Source: JBCCFX01 sp039029515
GTDB lineage: Bacteria > Planctomycetota > Phycisphaerae > Phycisphaerales > SM1A02
Assembly (NCBI GenBank): GCA_039029515.1
Contig: JBCCFX010000117.1
Coordinates: 1 to 12,856, forward strand
Reading direction: 5' to 3'
Length of the DNA: 12,856 nt
The position numbers and the translations under genes were made by a program. Within the stretch, counting starts at the first letter, position 1; every line of letters starts with the position of its first letter. This document shows, piece by piece, positions 1 through 6,364 of this stretch. The notes below the pieces were generated by a model. It was not told where the DNA came from. It saw only the letters and a list, made by a program, of their open reading frames with translations, and searched no databases.

Positions 1-2088
1 GAGATCAGCGGCAGTGCGATCGACATCAATGTCCCCGTCGCATTTGGGCAGCCAAATGTGGGCTTGATCAGTGCAGCATTTAATCCGGATGGTTGCGTCC
101 TCGTCGATACCTGTTCGTTCAACGGAAACACCGCGCCCGACAACTCGGCCGTTATTGTCAGTCCGGATGGCAATGTGTTGTTTCGGGGAGTCAATACCGC
201 GACGGGTACGCAGACCATCCGAAACAGTGGCCATTTGTCATCAGGCAACGAGAATACGCCGTTCGACGAGGCGATGATTCCATTTGAGTACATCCCGAAT
301 GGCGTTTCCACATTCTCAAGCATTGCCGGCACACTTCGAACCGGCGTGATTGGAAACCCCGACTTCAATATTCAGGATCGCCTTCGATTTGGTCGGCCGC
401 TGACCTTCGGCGGCGGCCTCCTTGTCGATTTCGTCGGTGGCCAGATTCCACCTGGAGGTTCGAGCTATCGAATCATCGACATTTTGGACGGTGCGACGGG
501 GCTGTTCGACACCACGTTCATCACCGGACTCCCACCGAATCGTCAAGCGGTTATTCAATACTCGCTGGACAGCGACGCTGGCGGAGGTGGGCTGCAAGAG
601 CCCGGTGTCGATGTGCTGATCATTGACTTGGATGATCCGCTCGCGTTTCAGGACCCAACATCATTCGGGCTTCCGGGCGTTCCGTCAGATACCGCACTCC
701 TTGATGCCAATCTAGACGGGTTCATCGACCTGGCGGCGATTGTCCCCGGCGTTCCCAGCGTGTTCGTGCTCCTCAACAATGGCACTGAGACCGACAACTG
801 GCTCGGTTTCGAAGTCAATCCAGTGATTGAAGTCGCGTTGGGTTCAGTACCACTTGCAGTCAGTGCCGGCAATCTCGACAACGCACTGGGTGACGACATT
901 GCGATATCCACGATGAACGATCGTATCCAAACGCTCCTGTCCATCGGTTCCGGCCAGTATCTGCTGGATCAATCGTTGCCGTTGGCGAGTGCTGCACTCG
1001 ATCTGATCATCGATGAGTTCACGGGTGATGGCGAAGACGACATCGCAACCCTGAGCAACACGACAATCACAATTGTGAATGAAGACGAGGAACGTATTGA
1101 GGTCGCCGTCACTGCGATTCGTGTGTACCCAAATGATGGCACCGGAACGCTGGCGCCCGCAGTCTCATCGTTCATCTCCGAGACGCCGGGAACATCGCTT
1201 GCCGCTGCCGATTTCGATACTGACAACACCGTGGACATCGCCTTTGCATTTGATCGACCAGCAACAGACGAAGAAGACGGCATTGCCATTCTCACAAATA
1301 GCGGCGGAGGCCAGATGAGTCTTGTTGCGGTCCGGAACACCGGTGAGGATCCGGGCGATATCGAGCCGAGTGATCTCGATGAAGACAAGGATGTGGATAT
1401 CGTCGCGCTCGATACGAATGGCATCGTCGTTATTGAGAACGAGTTCATTGACGCCACAACCGCGCTGAACGGCCCGCAGGGCGGGCAATTCTCACCGACG
1501 GTTTCGTTGACGCTGGAGAATTCGCCGACATCCATCGCAGCCGTTGATCTTGATAACGATGGTGACCGCGACCTTGCCGTCACGCTCGTGAACACCGTTG
1601 GCGATTCGGGCGTCCGAGTGTTTCGAAACGACCTGAACGCCGGGCAGCTCATCTTCGCTGAAGCCGGCGAATTAGCGGCGGGTTCGAATCCCGTTCTTGT
1701 CCTGTCGGCTGACGTCGACGGCGATGAATCTGCTGATCTCATCACCGTGAACAGCACCCTCCCAGCCGCCTCACCACCGTTGGTCCACGGCGGACGCGAA
1801 GGAAGTGGCTCCACGGTTCCACCAGCACTTGGCCCGTCTGAGTTCGGCTCGATTGACGTACTAATCAATATGAGCGAAGCAGTGCCACTTTCCTGTCCCG
1901 CTGACTGCGCGCCCCTCGGCGGCAACGGCACCGTCAACGTTGATGACCTCATCACCGTCATCAACAACTTCGGCCAGGCTGGCCAGTGCGATGTCACGCC
2001 AGCGAATCCCGATGGCACATTCGGCAACGGCATCATCAATGTCGATGACCTCATCGCCGTCATCAACGCGTTCGGTGACTGTGGATGA
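1..2088 (+). CDS. Secreted FG-GAP (VCBS) repeat protein with C-terminal dockerin-like motifs, 5' end missing
   Basis: The frame is open from base 1, so the start and any signal peptide lie outside the window; 695 residues are visible. The first ~100 codons include a C-S-F-x-G-N-T-A stretch reminiscent of beta-helix/polymorphic outer-membrane repeats. A G- and beta-rich region follows (about bases 330-640). Seven D-x-D-x-D/N-G-x-x-D-[IL]-A type motifs then start near bases 702, 865, 1015, 1207, 1369, 1543 and 1708, about 150-190 bases apart. That is the pattern of FG-GAP/VCBS repeats and suggests one seven-bladed beta-propeller, which in known families often binds calcium. The C-terminus (1900-2085) has two G-N-G-x-[VI]-N-V-D-D-L-I-x-V-I-N motifs bracketed by cysteines (CPADC, QCD, DCG). 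Similar endings are common on secreted planctomycete proteins and may serve sorting or surface attachment. The product is probably exported. Its ligand is unknown and no enzymatic domain is visible. Confidence 0.85.
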   Translation, partial: EISGSAIDINVPVAFGQPNVGLISAAFNPDGCVLVDTCSFNGNTAPDNSAVIVSPDGNVLFRGVNTATGTQTIRNSGHLSSGNENTPFDEAMIPFEYIPNGVSTFSSIAGTLRTGVIGNPDFNIQDRLRFGRPLTFGGGLLVDFVGGQIPPGGSSYRIIDILDGATGLFDTTFITGLPPNRQAVIQYSLDSDAGGGGLQEPGVDVLIIDLDDPLAFQDPTSFGLPGVPSDTALLDANLDGFIDLAAIVPGVPSVFVLLNNGTETDNWLGFEVNPVIEVALGSVPLAVSAGNLDNALGDDIAISTMNDRIQTLLSIGSGQYLLDQSLPLASAALDLIIDEFTGDGEDDIATLSNTTITIVNEDEERIEVAVTAIRVYPNDGTGTLAPAVSSFISETPGTSLAAADFDTDNTVDIAFAFDRPATDEEDGIAILTNSGGGQMSLVAVRNTGEDPGDIEPSDLDEDKDVDIVALDTNGIVVIENEFIDATTALNGPQGGQFSPTVSLTLENSPTSIAAVDLDNDGDRDLAVTLVNTVGDSGVRVFRNDLNAGQLIFAEAGELAAGSNPVLVLSADVDGDESADLITVNSTLPAASPPLVHGGREGSGSTVPPALGPSEFGSIDVLINMSEAVPLSCPADCAPLGGNGTVNVDDLITVINNFGQAGQCDVTPANPDGTFGNGIINVDDLIAVINAFGDCG
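1921..2075 (+). repeat. Two-copy internal duplication encoding the dockerin-like motifs
   Basis: Two 53-base copies, 1921-1973 and 2023-2075, lie 102 bases (34 codons) apart, in frame. By eye they match at 45 of 53 positions. Each encodes G-N-G, two residues, N-V-D-D-L-I, one residue, V-I-N, two residues, F-G. The similarity at DNA level suggests a duplication that is either fairly recent or under strong codon constraint. A canonical dockerin loop has acidic or Asn residues at positions 1, 3, 5 and 12. Here positions 1 and 3 are Pro/Gly and Gly/Phe, so classical EF-hand calcium binding looks lost. Confidence 0.75.
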
Positions 2089-2089
2089 A

Positions 2090-2236
2090 TCAGCTCTCAG
2101 CTCTCAGCTCTCAGCTCTCAGCTCTCAGCTCTGGGCGGTCGGCATGCATCTCCCATGACCCACAACCCATAGCCCATAACTCATAACTCATAACTCATAA
2201 CTCATGGCTTCCACCTCCTGCCATCTGCCTCCTGCC
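2090..2236. repeat. Heptanucleotide tandem repeats, three families in one 7-base register
   Basis: Directly after the FG-GAP stop there are six exact TCAGCTC-type units (exact as CAGCTCT at 2091-2132). Eight units of consensus YCATAAC follow at 2153-2208 (ccatgac, ccacaac, ccatagc, ccataac, three tcataac, tcatggc). Then come tcctgcc/atctgcc/tcctgcc at 2216-2236. Units of the first family start at 2090+7k, those of the second at 2181 = 2090+91 and those of the third at 2216 = 2090+126, so all share the same 7-base phase. The units between (2132-2152 and 2209-2215) are degenerate. Together they fill almost the whole spacer up to the symporter start. No terminator hairpin with a T tract is visible here. 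Confidence 0.9.
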
Positions 2237-2251
2237 TTTGCCGCTCTCCGG

Positions 2252-2257
2252 TACCAT
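2252..2257 (+). promoter_or_regulatory. Possible -10 element of a leaderless transcript
   Basis: TACCAT sits 7 bases before the ATG at 2265, the distance expected between a -10 box and a transcription start. The symporter has no Shine-Dalgarno sequence, which fits a leaderless mRNA. No -35 match is found 16-18 bases upstream. The surrounding 12 bases (2248-2259) match 10 of 12 with 6310-6321 ahead of the CLC gene. The call rests on these indirect hints. Confidence 0.3.
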
Positions 2258-2264
2258 TCCCGCC

Positions 2265-3782
2265 ATGTCGTCCGAAGATGCCCCGCAGTCACCTCGACTC
2301 GTCGCACATATCGGTCTCGTCCTCGGCCCGATCGCCGCACTCGGCGCGGTCATGCTCCTGCCGCACACCTTCACTGGCGCGGCAGGTGAAGCCGTCGAGT
2401 TCACGCACGCCGGCCGGCTGACACTCGCCGCAATGATCTGGATGGCGATCTGGTGGCTCACCGAACCCGTCGACATCGCGGGCACCGCCCTGCTGCCGGT
2501 CATCATCTTCCCGCTGCTTTCCATCGCGTCGATCAACGACGCCGCCGCGCCGTTTGCCTCGCCCGTCATCTTCCTCTTCGCCGGCAGCTTTCTGCTTGCA
2601 CTCTCCATGCAGCGCTGGGGACTCGACCAACGCTACGCGCTGATGACGCTCACACTGTTCGGCACGCGCCCGCATCACATGATCGGCGGCTTCATGGTCG
2701 CCGCGGCGGTCATGTCGGCATTCGTCTCCAACACCGCCACCACCGCCATGATGCTTCCCATGGCGCTCGGCGTGATCGCGCTCGTCCGCACAGACCGTTT
2801 TGCGCGCATCAACACGCAATGCTTCCAACTCGCGCTGTTACTCGGACTCGCCTATGCCGCATCCATCGGCGGCATTGCCACGATCATCGGGACACCGCCC
2901 AATGCGCTGCTCGTTGGTTTCCTCGAAGACAACTACGAGATCTCCATCGGCTTCGCACAATGGTCCGCCGTCGCCGCACCGTTCTCACTGCTGTTCCTCG
3001 TGATCGCCTGGTTCGTCATCACGCGCATCCTGTTCAAAGTGGAAACCAGCGAGATGGAAGGTGGCCGCGCCACCATGCGCGAAAAGCTGGTCAACCTCGG
3101 ACGCATGAACGCCGGCGAACGATGGACGCTCTTCACGTTCATCGTCATCGCGTTGCTCTGGATGACGCGACCATGGCTGACCGAACTGACATGGGATCAT
3201 TGGAAACCGCTGGGCGGACTCTCCGATGCCGGCATTGCCATGTTCGGCGGTATGCTGTTGTTCTTCCTGCCATCGCGCGATCCGGAACGACCGCGCGTCA
3301 TGGACTGGAGTGAAGTCGCCAAACTCCCGTGGCGCATCCTCATCCTGTTTGGCGGCGGCTTGTCACTCGCCAGCGCGGTGAAAGCAAACGGCGTCGCCGA
3401 GTTCATTGGAAGCTTCGCCGGTGATCTCGGCACCGTCCCGACCATCGTCCTCATCGTTGCGGTCACGACGATGGTGATCTTCCTCACCGAGTTGACTTCA
3501 AACACCGCGACGACCGCCGCATTGCTGCCCGTCCTCGCTGCCCTCGCGACGGGGTTCGGGATGGATCCGCTGCTGTTGCTCATCCCCGCCACCGTCGCGG
3601 CCAGTTGCGCGTTCATGATGCCGGTCGCGACGCCGCCGAACGCAATCGTCTTCGGGTCGGGCTATGTGACGATTCCCCAGATGTGCCGAGCCGGGATCTG
3701 GCTGAATGTGATCGGGGTGATCCTGATCACGCTCTTCGCCCAGATCGTCGTCGTCAGAGTCCTGAGCGCGGTCACGGTTTGA
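2265..3782 (+). CDS. DASS/SLC13-family anion:Na+ symporter
   Basis: Predicted inner-membrane symporter of 505 residues taking up di/tricarboxylates or a related divalent anion (sulfate is possible) with Na+. Both hallmark Ser-Asn-Thr motifs of the family are present in repeated contexts: F-V-S-N-T-A-T-T (SNT at 155-157) and L-T-S-N-T-A-T-T (SNT at 412-414). Each is followed by the matching T-P-P-N motif (210-213 and 456-459). These two inverted halves form the Na+/substrate sites in characterised members such as VcINDY. About a dozen hydrophobic segments run through the protein, and the length is normal (about 460-520). I chose ATG 2265; an upstream in-frame TTG at 2238 would add nine residues encoded by the repeat region. 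There is no Shine-Dalgarno sequence, so a leaderless start is possible. Substrate cannot be decided from sequence alone. Confidence 0.88.
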   Translation: MSSEDAPQSPRLVAHIGLVLGPIAALGAVMLLPHTFTGAAGEAVEFTHAGRLTLAAMIWMAIWWLTEPVDIAGTALLPVIIFPLLSIASINDAAAPFASPVIFLFAGSFLLALSMQRWGLDQRYALMTLTLFGTRPHHMIGGFMVAAAVMSAFVSNTATTAMMLPMALGVIALVRTDRFARINTQCFQLALLLGLAYAASIGGIATIIGTPPNALLVGFLEDNYEISIGFAQWSAVAAPFSLLFLVIAWFVITRILFKVETSEMEGGRATMREKLVNLGRMNAGERWTLFTFIVIALLWMTRPWLTELTWDHWKPLGGLSDAGIAMFGGMLLFFLPSRDPERPRVMDWSEVAKLPWRILILFGGGLSLASAVKANGVAEFIGSFAGDLGTVPTIVLIVAVTTMVIFLTELTSNTATTAALLPVLAALATGFGMDPLLLLIPATVAASCAFMMPVATPPNAIVFGSGYVTIPQMCRAGIWLNVIGVILITLFAQIVVVRVLSAVTV

Positions 3783-3849
3783 GCCGATAGGATGATTCCG
3801 CTATCGTCCCCTTCCCGGCAAAGAGCCGAGCGCATGGAGCCCATTCCCG

Positions 3850-4095
3850 ATGGCCGACGACAACCTCCGATTGACGATCATCAATCAACCGTACTACGGC
3901 GATACCGCCCGCATCGTCGTCGATCAGGCGCTCTTCCCCACCGAAGAGTCCATGATGGAATGGCTCGACGATCGCTACGGTCGCGGCACCCTCGAACGCT
4001 CCGCCGACGGCACGATCATCTACACGCGCGACATTCCCGGCCCCAACCTGATGTGGCGGGCGTTGCGATTCGTCGCGAACAAGAGCTATTCCTGA
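3850..4095 (+). CDS. Hypothetical protein, 81 residues
   Basis: Not recognised. The product is small, soluble-looking, cysteine-free and slightly acidic, with no signal peptide or membrane segment. It has a Y-Y-G-D-T-A-R-I-V-V-D start region, an acidic E-E-S-M-M-E-W-L-D-D helix and an R-Y-G-R-G turn. The amino-acid make-up is balanced, whereas the overlapping frame (3792-4244) is arginine-rich as shadows of GC-rich genes are. A GGAG at 3836-3839 lies 10 bases before the ATG, a weak but usable Shine-Dalgarno. It follows the symporter by 67 bases and converges on coaC with an 18-base gap. It may be co-transcribed with the symporter or use the -10-like TAGGAT at 3788-3793. Function unknown. Confidence 0.6.
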   Translation: MADDNLRLTIINQPYYGDTARIVVDQALFPTEESMMEWLDDRYGRGTLERSADGTIIYTRDIPGPNLMWRALRFVANKSYS

Positions 4096-4113
4096 CGCAT
4101 GCGAGCGGCGATC

Positions 4114-4695
4114 TTACTCGCCTGCAAGTGCTTCGACCATCGCAAGCACGAGATCTTCGGGCTCGGGTAGACGGCCTGCGCCATCCGTTCGGCATGCCTG
4201 CCATCCCGTTGCCGGCTCAATCACCGAAAACCCATCCGCATTGAGCTGCGCGATGTTGCGCTGCGTCGCCGGCTGCGCGAGCATGACCGCGTTCATCGAC
4301 GGCGCGACCAGCACCGGCGTCGAATCACGATCGATCGCCGAGCAGACAAGCGTCACGATGTCATTCGCATGACCGTGGGCAAGCCGTGCAATCGTATCCA
4401 TTGTGGCCGGCGCGATGAGCATCAGATCGGCATCACGAGCCAGCGAGATGTGCTGCGGATCATGCGCTGCCACCGGCGTCCAGATGTCGGTCAGGACAGG
4501 ACGGCCGGAGAGTGCTTCGAAGGTCGCCGGCGTGATGAACTTCGTCGCGGACTCGGTCATCAGGACGGTCACCGTGGCCCCGACCTGCACGAGCGATGAG
4601 ACGACGCTCGCCATCTTGTAGCACGCGATACCGCCCGTCACCCCGATGATCACGGTGCGGTTGGTCCAGTCGAAGTCGATTGTCGCAGCGGTCAC
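4114..4695 (-). CDS. coaC: Phosphopantothenoylcysteine decarboxylase, monofunctional (CoaC)
   Basis: Flavoprotein that decarboxylates 4'-phosphopantothenoylcysteine to 4'-phosphopantetheine in cytosolic coenzyme A synthesis. All 193 residues belong to the HFCD flavoprotein fold. Visible motifs are G-V-T-G-G-I-A-C-Y-K (18-27, FMN-binding loop), the active-site H-I-S-L (His82), A-P-A-T-M-D-T-I-A (95-103), A-P-S-M-N (Asn135) and the flap A-C-R-T-D-G-A-G-R-L with the catalytic-type Cys168. Most bacteria make a fused CoaBC of about 400 residues; here the protein stops after the CoaC half and no CoaB synthetase frame follows. The start is GTG at 4695, five bases after the rpoZ stop, so the two are probably co-transcribed and translationally coupled. 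EpiD-like peptide decarboxylases share the fold, but the rpoZ linkage favours CoaC. Confidence 0.88.
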   Translation of the reverse strand: MTAATIDFDWTNRTVIIGVTGGIACYKMASVVSSLVQVGATVTVLMTESATKFITPATFEALSGRPVLTDIWTPVAAHDPQHISLARDADLMLIAPATMDTIARLAHGHANDIVTLVCSAIDRDSTPVLVAPSMNAVMLAQPATQRNIAQLNADGFSVIEPATGWQACRTDGAGRLPEPEDLVLAMVEALAGE

Positions 4696-4700
4696 GACGA

Positions 4701-4934
4701 TCAGCCCACCGTGGTCAGGTCCGGCACGTAGCCGGTGACCGAGTAATCCGGGGCGATCTTCTCCTGCATGATCTCTTCGATCACGAGTTCCAGATCGGTG
4801 CGGCCATCACGATCGACAAGCGGGCGAGCGCCATCGACAATGAGTTCCTTGAGCCGACGCTGGATCAGCGCGGTGAGCTTGAAGCGGCCACCCATCTTCT
4901 TGACGATGTCGTCATCCTTGAGTGCTTCAATCAT
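4701..4934 (-). CDS. rpoZ: DNA-directed RNA polymerase omega subunit
   Basis: Small subunit that binds the beta' C-terminus and helps RNA polymerase assembly and stability. The 77-residue product has the omega core: K-K-M-G-G-R-F-K-L-T-A-L-I-Q-R-R (14-29, matching the G-N-R-F-x-L-x-x-x-A-A-R-R region of E. coli), then a G-A-R-P-L-V segment and E-L-V-I-E-E-I (the A-L-R-E-I equivalent). I chose ATG 4934. The open frame extends upstream to 5090, but those codons cross the promoter and give unrelated sequence. A GGAGA lies 10 bases before the ATG. Position immediately upstream of coaC matches the common rpoZ-coaBC order, which strengthens both calls. gmk, often found upstream, is absent; a divergent hydrolase is there instead. 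Confidence 0.88.
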   Translation of the reverse strand: MIEALKDDDIVKKMGGRFKLTALIQRRLKELIVDGARPLVDRDGRTDLELVIEEIMQEKIAPDYSVTGYVPDLTTVG

Positions 4935-4988
4935 CGCGGGAGATTCTCCATGGAGTGGAACGTGGACGGGAGCAGAGTCGAATCGGAG

Positions 4989-5017
4989 AGTATAGACCGC
5001 CGGATCCGGACTGTCGA
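4989..5017 (-). promoter_or_regulatory. Sigma70-like promoter for rpoZ-coaC
   Basis: Reading the minus strand, TCGACA (5017-5012; 5 of 6 to the -35 consensus) and TATACT (4994-4989; 5 of 6 to the -10 consensus) are separated by exactly 17 bases. Transcription would begin near 4982, giving a leader of about 48 bases before the rpoZ ATG. This is the best housekeeping promoter match I see in the window. Confidence 0.65.
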
Positions 5018-5052
5018 ATCGATTCGGGCCGATCTGAGCGGCCTGCTCATCC

Positions 5053-5057
5053 GGGAG
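5053..5057 (+). promoter_or_regulatory. Ribosome binding site that sets the hydrolase start
   Basis: GGGAG lies eight bases before ATG 5066. It favours this start over longer in-frame starts reaching 4922, which would run through rpoZ and its promoter. Confidence 0.6.
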
Positions 5058-5065
5058 CCCCGCAC

Positions 5066-5977
5066 ATGAACCACGACCCCCACAAGACACCAGAACTTCG
5101 CCCGGCTCGTACGCGTCGCGGCCGACGCTGGCTGATCCGCTTGCTCATCGTCACCATGGCGATCGGCATGCTCTGGCTCACCGGCATCGCGGAACGCCTC
5201 TTCTATCACCCGGACCGGGCCGAGCTGGATCCACCCGCCGAGCATCGCGCTGAAGTGTTCCATGTGGAACTGGATGGCCGGTCGATTGAGGGCTGGTTCC
5301 TGCACGCCGCGGGAATCGACTCGCGCAACGCACCGACGATCTTTCATGTCCACGGGAACGCGGGCAACATCGACAGCCACCTGGGATTTGTCGACCATCT
5401 TCCCGCATACGGCTTCAACGTCGTCATGTTCGACTATCGCGGCTACGGCGGCAGCGACGGCCGAGCATGGTCGCGCAACGGCCTGATCGCGGACACGACG
5501 GCCGTGCTTGCTGCGATCCGACAACGTGACGACATCGATCCCGACCGCATCGGCATGTACGGCCAGTCACTCGGCGGCGCGATCGGTCTCAATGTGATGG
5601 CCGAGGATGGCGGCCTGCGCTGCGCCGTGATTGAATCGGCATTCACGAGTTGGCGTGAAATTGCGTCGAACGCGGTCGGCGGCGATCCGCCGGCGTGGTA
5701 CGGGCGCGGACTCGCGCGAGTGCTCATCAAGGACCATGCACGACCGGTCGACGCCATCGGGTGGATCGAAGCGCCGATTCTCCTTCTGCACGGCACCGCA
5801 GATCGAGTGATCCCGATGTCGCACAGTGTTCGACTGCACAACGCCGCGCAGAACGCGGAACTGCTGACCGGCAATGGCGGTCGGCACAATACGCTGCGCG
5901 GATCGCACCCGGAATTGGACGATGCGATGATCGCGTTCTTCCGCGAACATCTTGGCGAGGTGGCGGAGACGGAGTAG
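5066..5977 (+). CDS. Membrane-anchored alpha/beta hydrolase (BEM46/ABHD13-like)
   Basis: Serine hydrolase of unknown substrate, 303 residues. A basic N-terminus (11-21) precedes one membrane segment (about 22-40), so the enzyme is probably anchored with its catalytic domain outside the cytosol. The domain shows H-G-N-A-G-N (96-101, oxyanion loop), F-D-Y-R-G-Y-G-G-S (122-130) and the nucleophile elbow G-Q-S-L-G with Ser168. The acid is probably Asp246 (H-G-T-A-D-R-V-I-P) and the base His274 (G-G-R-H-N), so the triad looks complete. This order and the short TM-plus-Y-H-P junction resemble the BEM46/ABHD13 group; activity could be esterase, thioesterase or lipase. The gene is divergent from rpoZ with 131 bases between starts, and nine bases upstream of the zinc-ribbon gene, probably in one operon. 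Confidence 0.85.
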   Translation: MNHDPHKTPELRPARTRRGRRWLIRLLIVTMAIGMLWLTGIAERLFYHPDRAELDPPAEHRAEVFHVELDGRSIEGWFLHAAGIDSRNAPTIFHVHGNAGNIDSHLGFVDHLPAYGFNVVMFDYRGYGGSDGRAWSRNGLIADTTAVLAAIRQRDDIDPDRIGMYGQSLGGAIGLNVMAEDGGLRCAVIESAFTSWREIASNAVGGDPPAWYGRGLARVLIKDHARPVDAIGWIEAPILLLHGTADRVIPMSHSVRLHNAAQNAELLTGNGGRHNTLRGSHPELDDAMIAFFREHLGEVAETE

Positions 5978-5986
5978 CCTGATCTC

Positions 5987-6307
5987 GTGGCACGCAGGAA
6001 GACATCGCCGAAAACCTGGCTGATCGTTGGCGCCGTGATCGGCGTGGTATTGGTGCCTTCGTTCATCAACGCGATCGCGCCGTCAGAAGATCTCACGCTG
6101 TCGGCGGCATTGGTTGGCGGTCTGCTCGTCATTATCTATCTGCTGTGGTACGCGTTCCGGTCGAGCCACCAATCGAAGGTCCGCGTGAAGAATCGCTTGT
6201 GCCTGCATTGCGGCTTCGATCTGCGTTCCCACTGGCACAACGCACCGGCGGACCAGCGTCATATCTGCCCGGAGTGCGGGACGCGGGAGCCGGGCGGCGC
6301 GGAGTGA
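5987..6307 (+). CDS. Small membrane protein with C-terminal zinc ribbon
   Basis: Predicted 106-residue protein with a short basic N-terminus, two membrane segments (about 11-30 and 37-57) and a C-terminal zinc ribbon: Cys72-x2-Cys75 followed by G-F-D-L-R, then Cys94-x2-Cys97 in C-P-E-C-G. The hairpin topology and basic residues around the segments would put the ribbon in the cytosol. C-x2-C-G-[YF]-D-L-R ... C-P-E-C-G ribbons recur on many otherwise unrelated planctomycete proteins; their role is not known to me. The start is GTG at 5987, nine bases after the hydrolase stop, with only a distant GGAG as Shine-Dalgarno, so the start is less certain than the frame. Function unknown. Confidence 0.7.
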   Translation: MARRKTSPKTWLIVGAVIGVVLVPSFINAIAPSEDLTLSAALVGGLLVIIYLLWYAFRSSHQSKVRVKNRLCLHCGFDLRSHWHNAPADQRHICPECGTREPGGAE

Positions 6308-6313
6308 ATCCGG

Positions 6314-6319
6314 TACACT
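6314..6319 (+). promoter_or_regulatory. Possible -10 element upstream of the CLC gene
   Basis: TACACT lies in a 12-base stretch (6310-6321) that matches the one ahead of the symporter at 10 of 12 positions. It would start transcription near 6326, giving a leader of about 39 bases. No -35 match is seen at the right distance, so this rests on the resemblance only. Confidence 0.25.
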
Positions 6320-6364
6320 TCGGGGCTGTGCGCCCGGTCGCGGGCGTCGGTCGGAAGGACAGGC

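Noticed and set aside
969..2066. A 365-codon antisense frame under the FG-GAP gene
   Set aside because: Ser/Thr/Pro-rich translation mirroring the Asp/Gly repeats of the sense gene; no start signal or domain.
2090..2236. CRISPR-like array
   Set aside because: The units are 7 bases with no spacers; this is a tandem repeat.
4101..4121. GCGAG...CTCGC hairpin between the 81-residue gene and coaC
   Set aside because: A five-base stem with an 11-base loop and no T tract is too weak to call a terminator.
3792..4244. A 150-codon plus-strand frame overlapping the 81-residue gene and coaC
   Set aside because: Arginine- and proline-rich composition typical of an out-of-frame read, and it runs into the well-supported coaC.
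4939..4949. Palindrome GGAGATTCTCC over the rpoZ ribosome binding site
   Set aside because: Eleven bases with a one-base centre could bind a dimeric regulator, but a single short site with no second copy is likely chance.
4935..5090. Longer rpoZ with an N-terminal extension of 52 residues
   Set aside because: The extension covers the best promoter in the window and encodes nothing omega-like; the ATG at 4934 has its own GGAGA.
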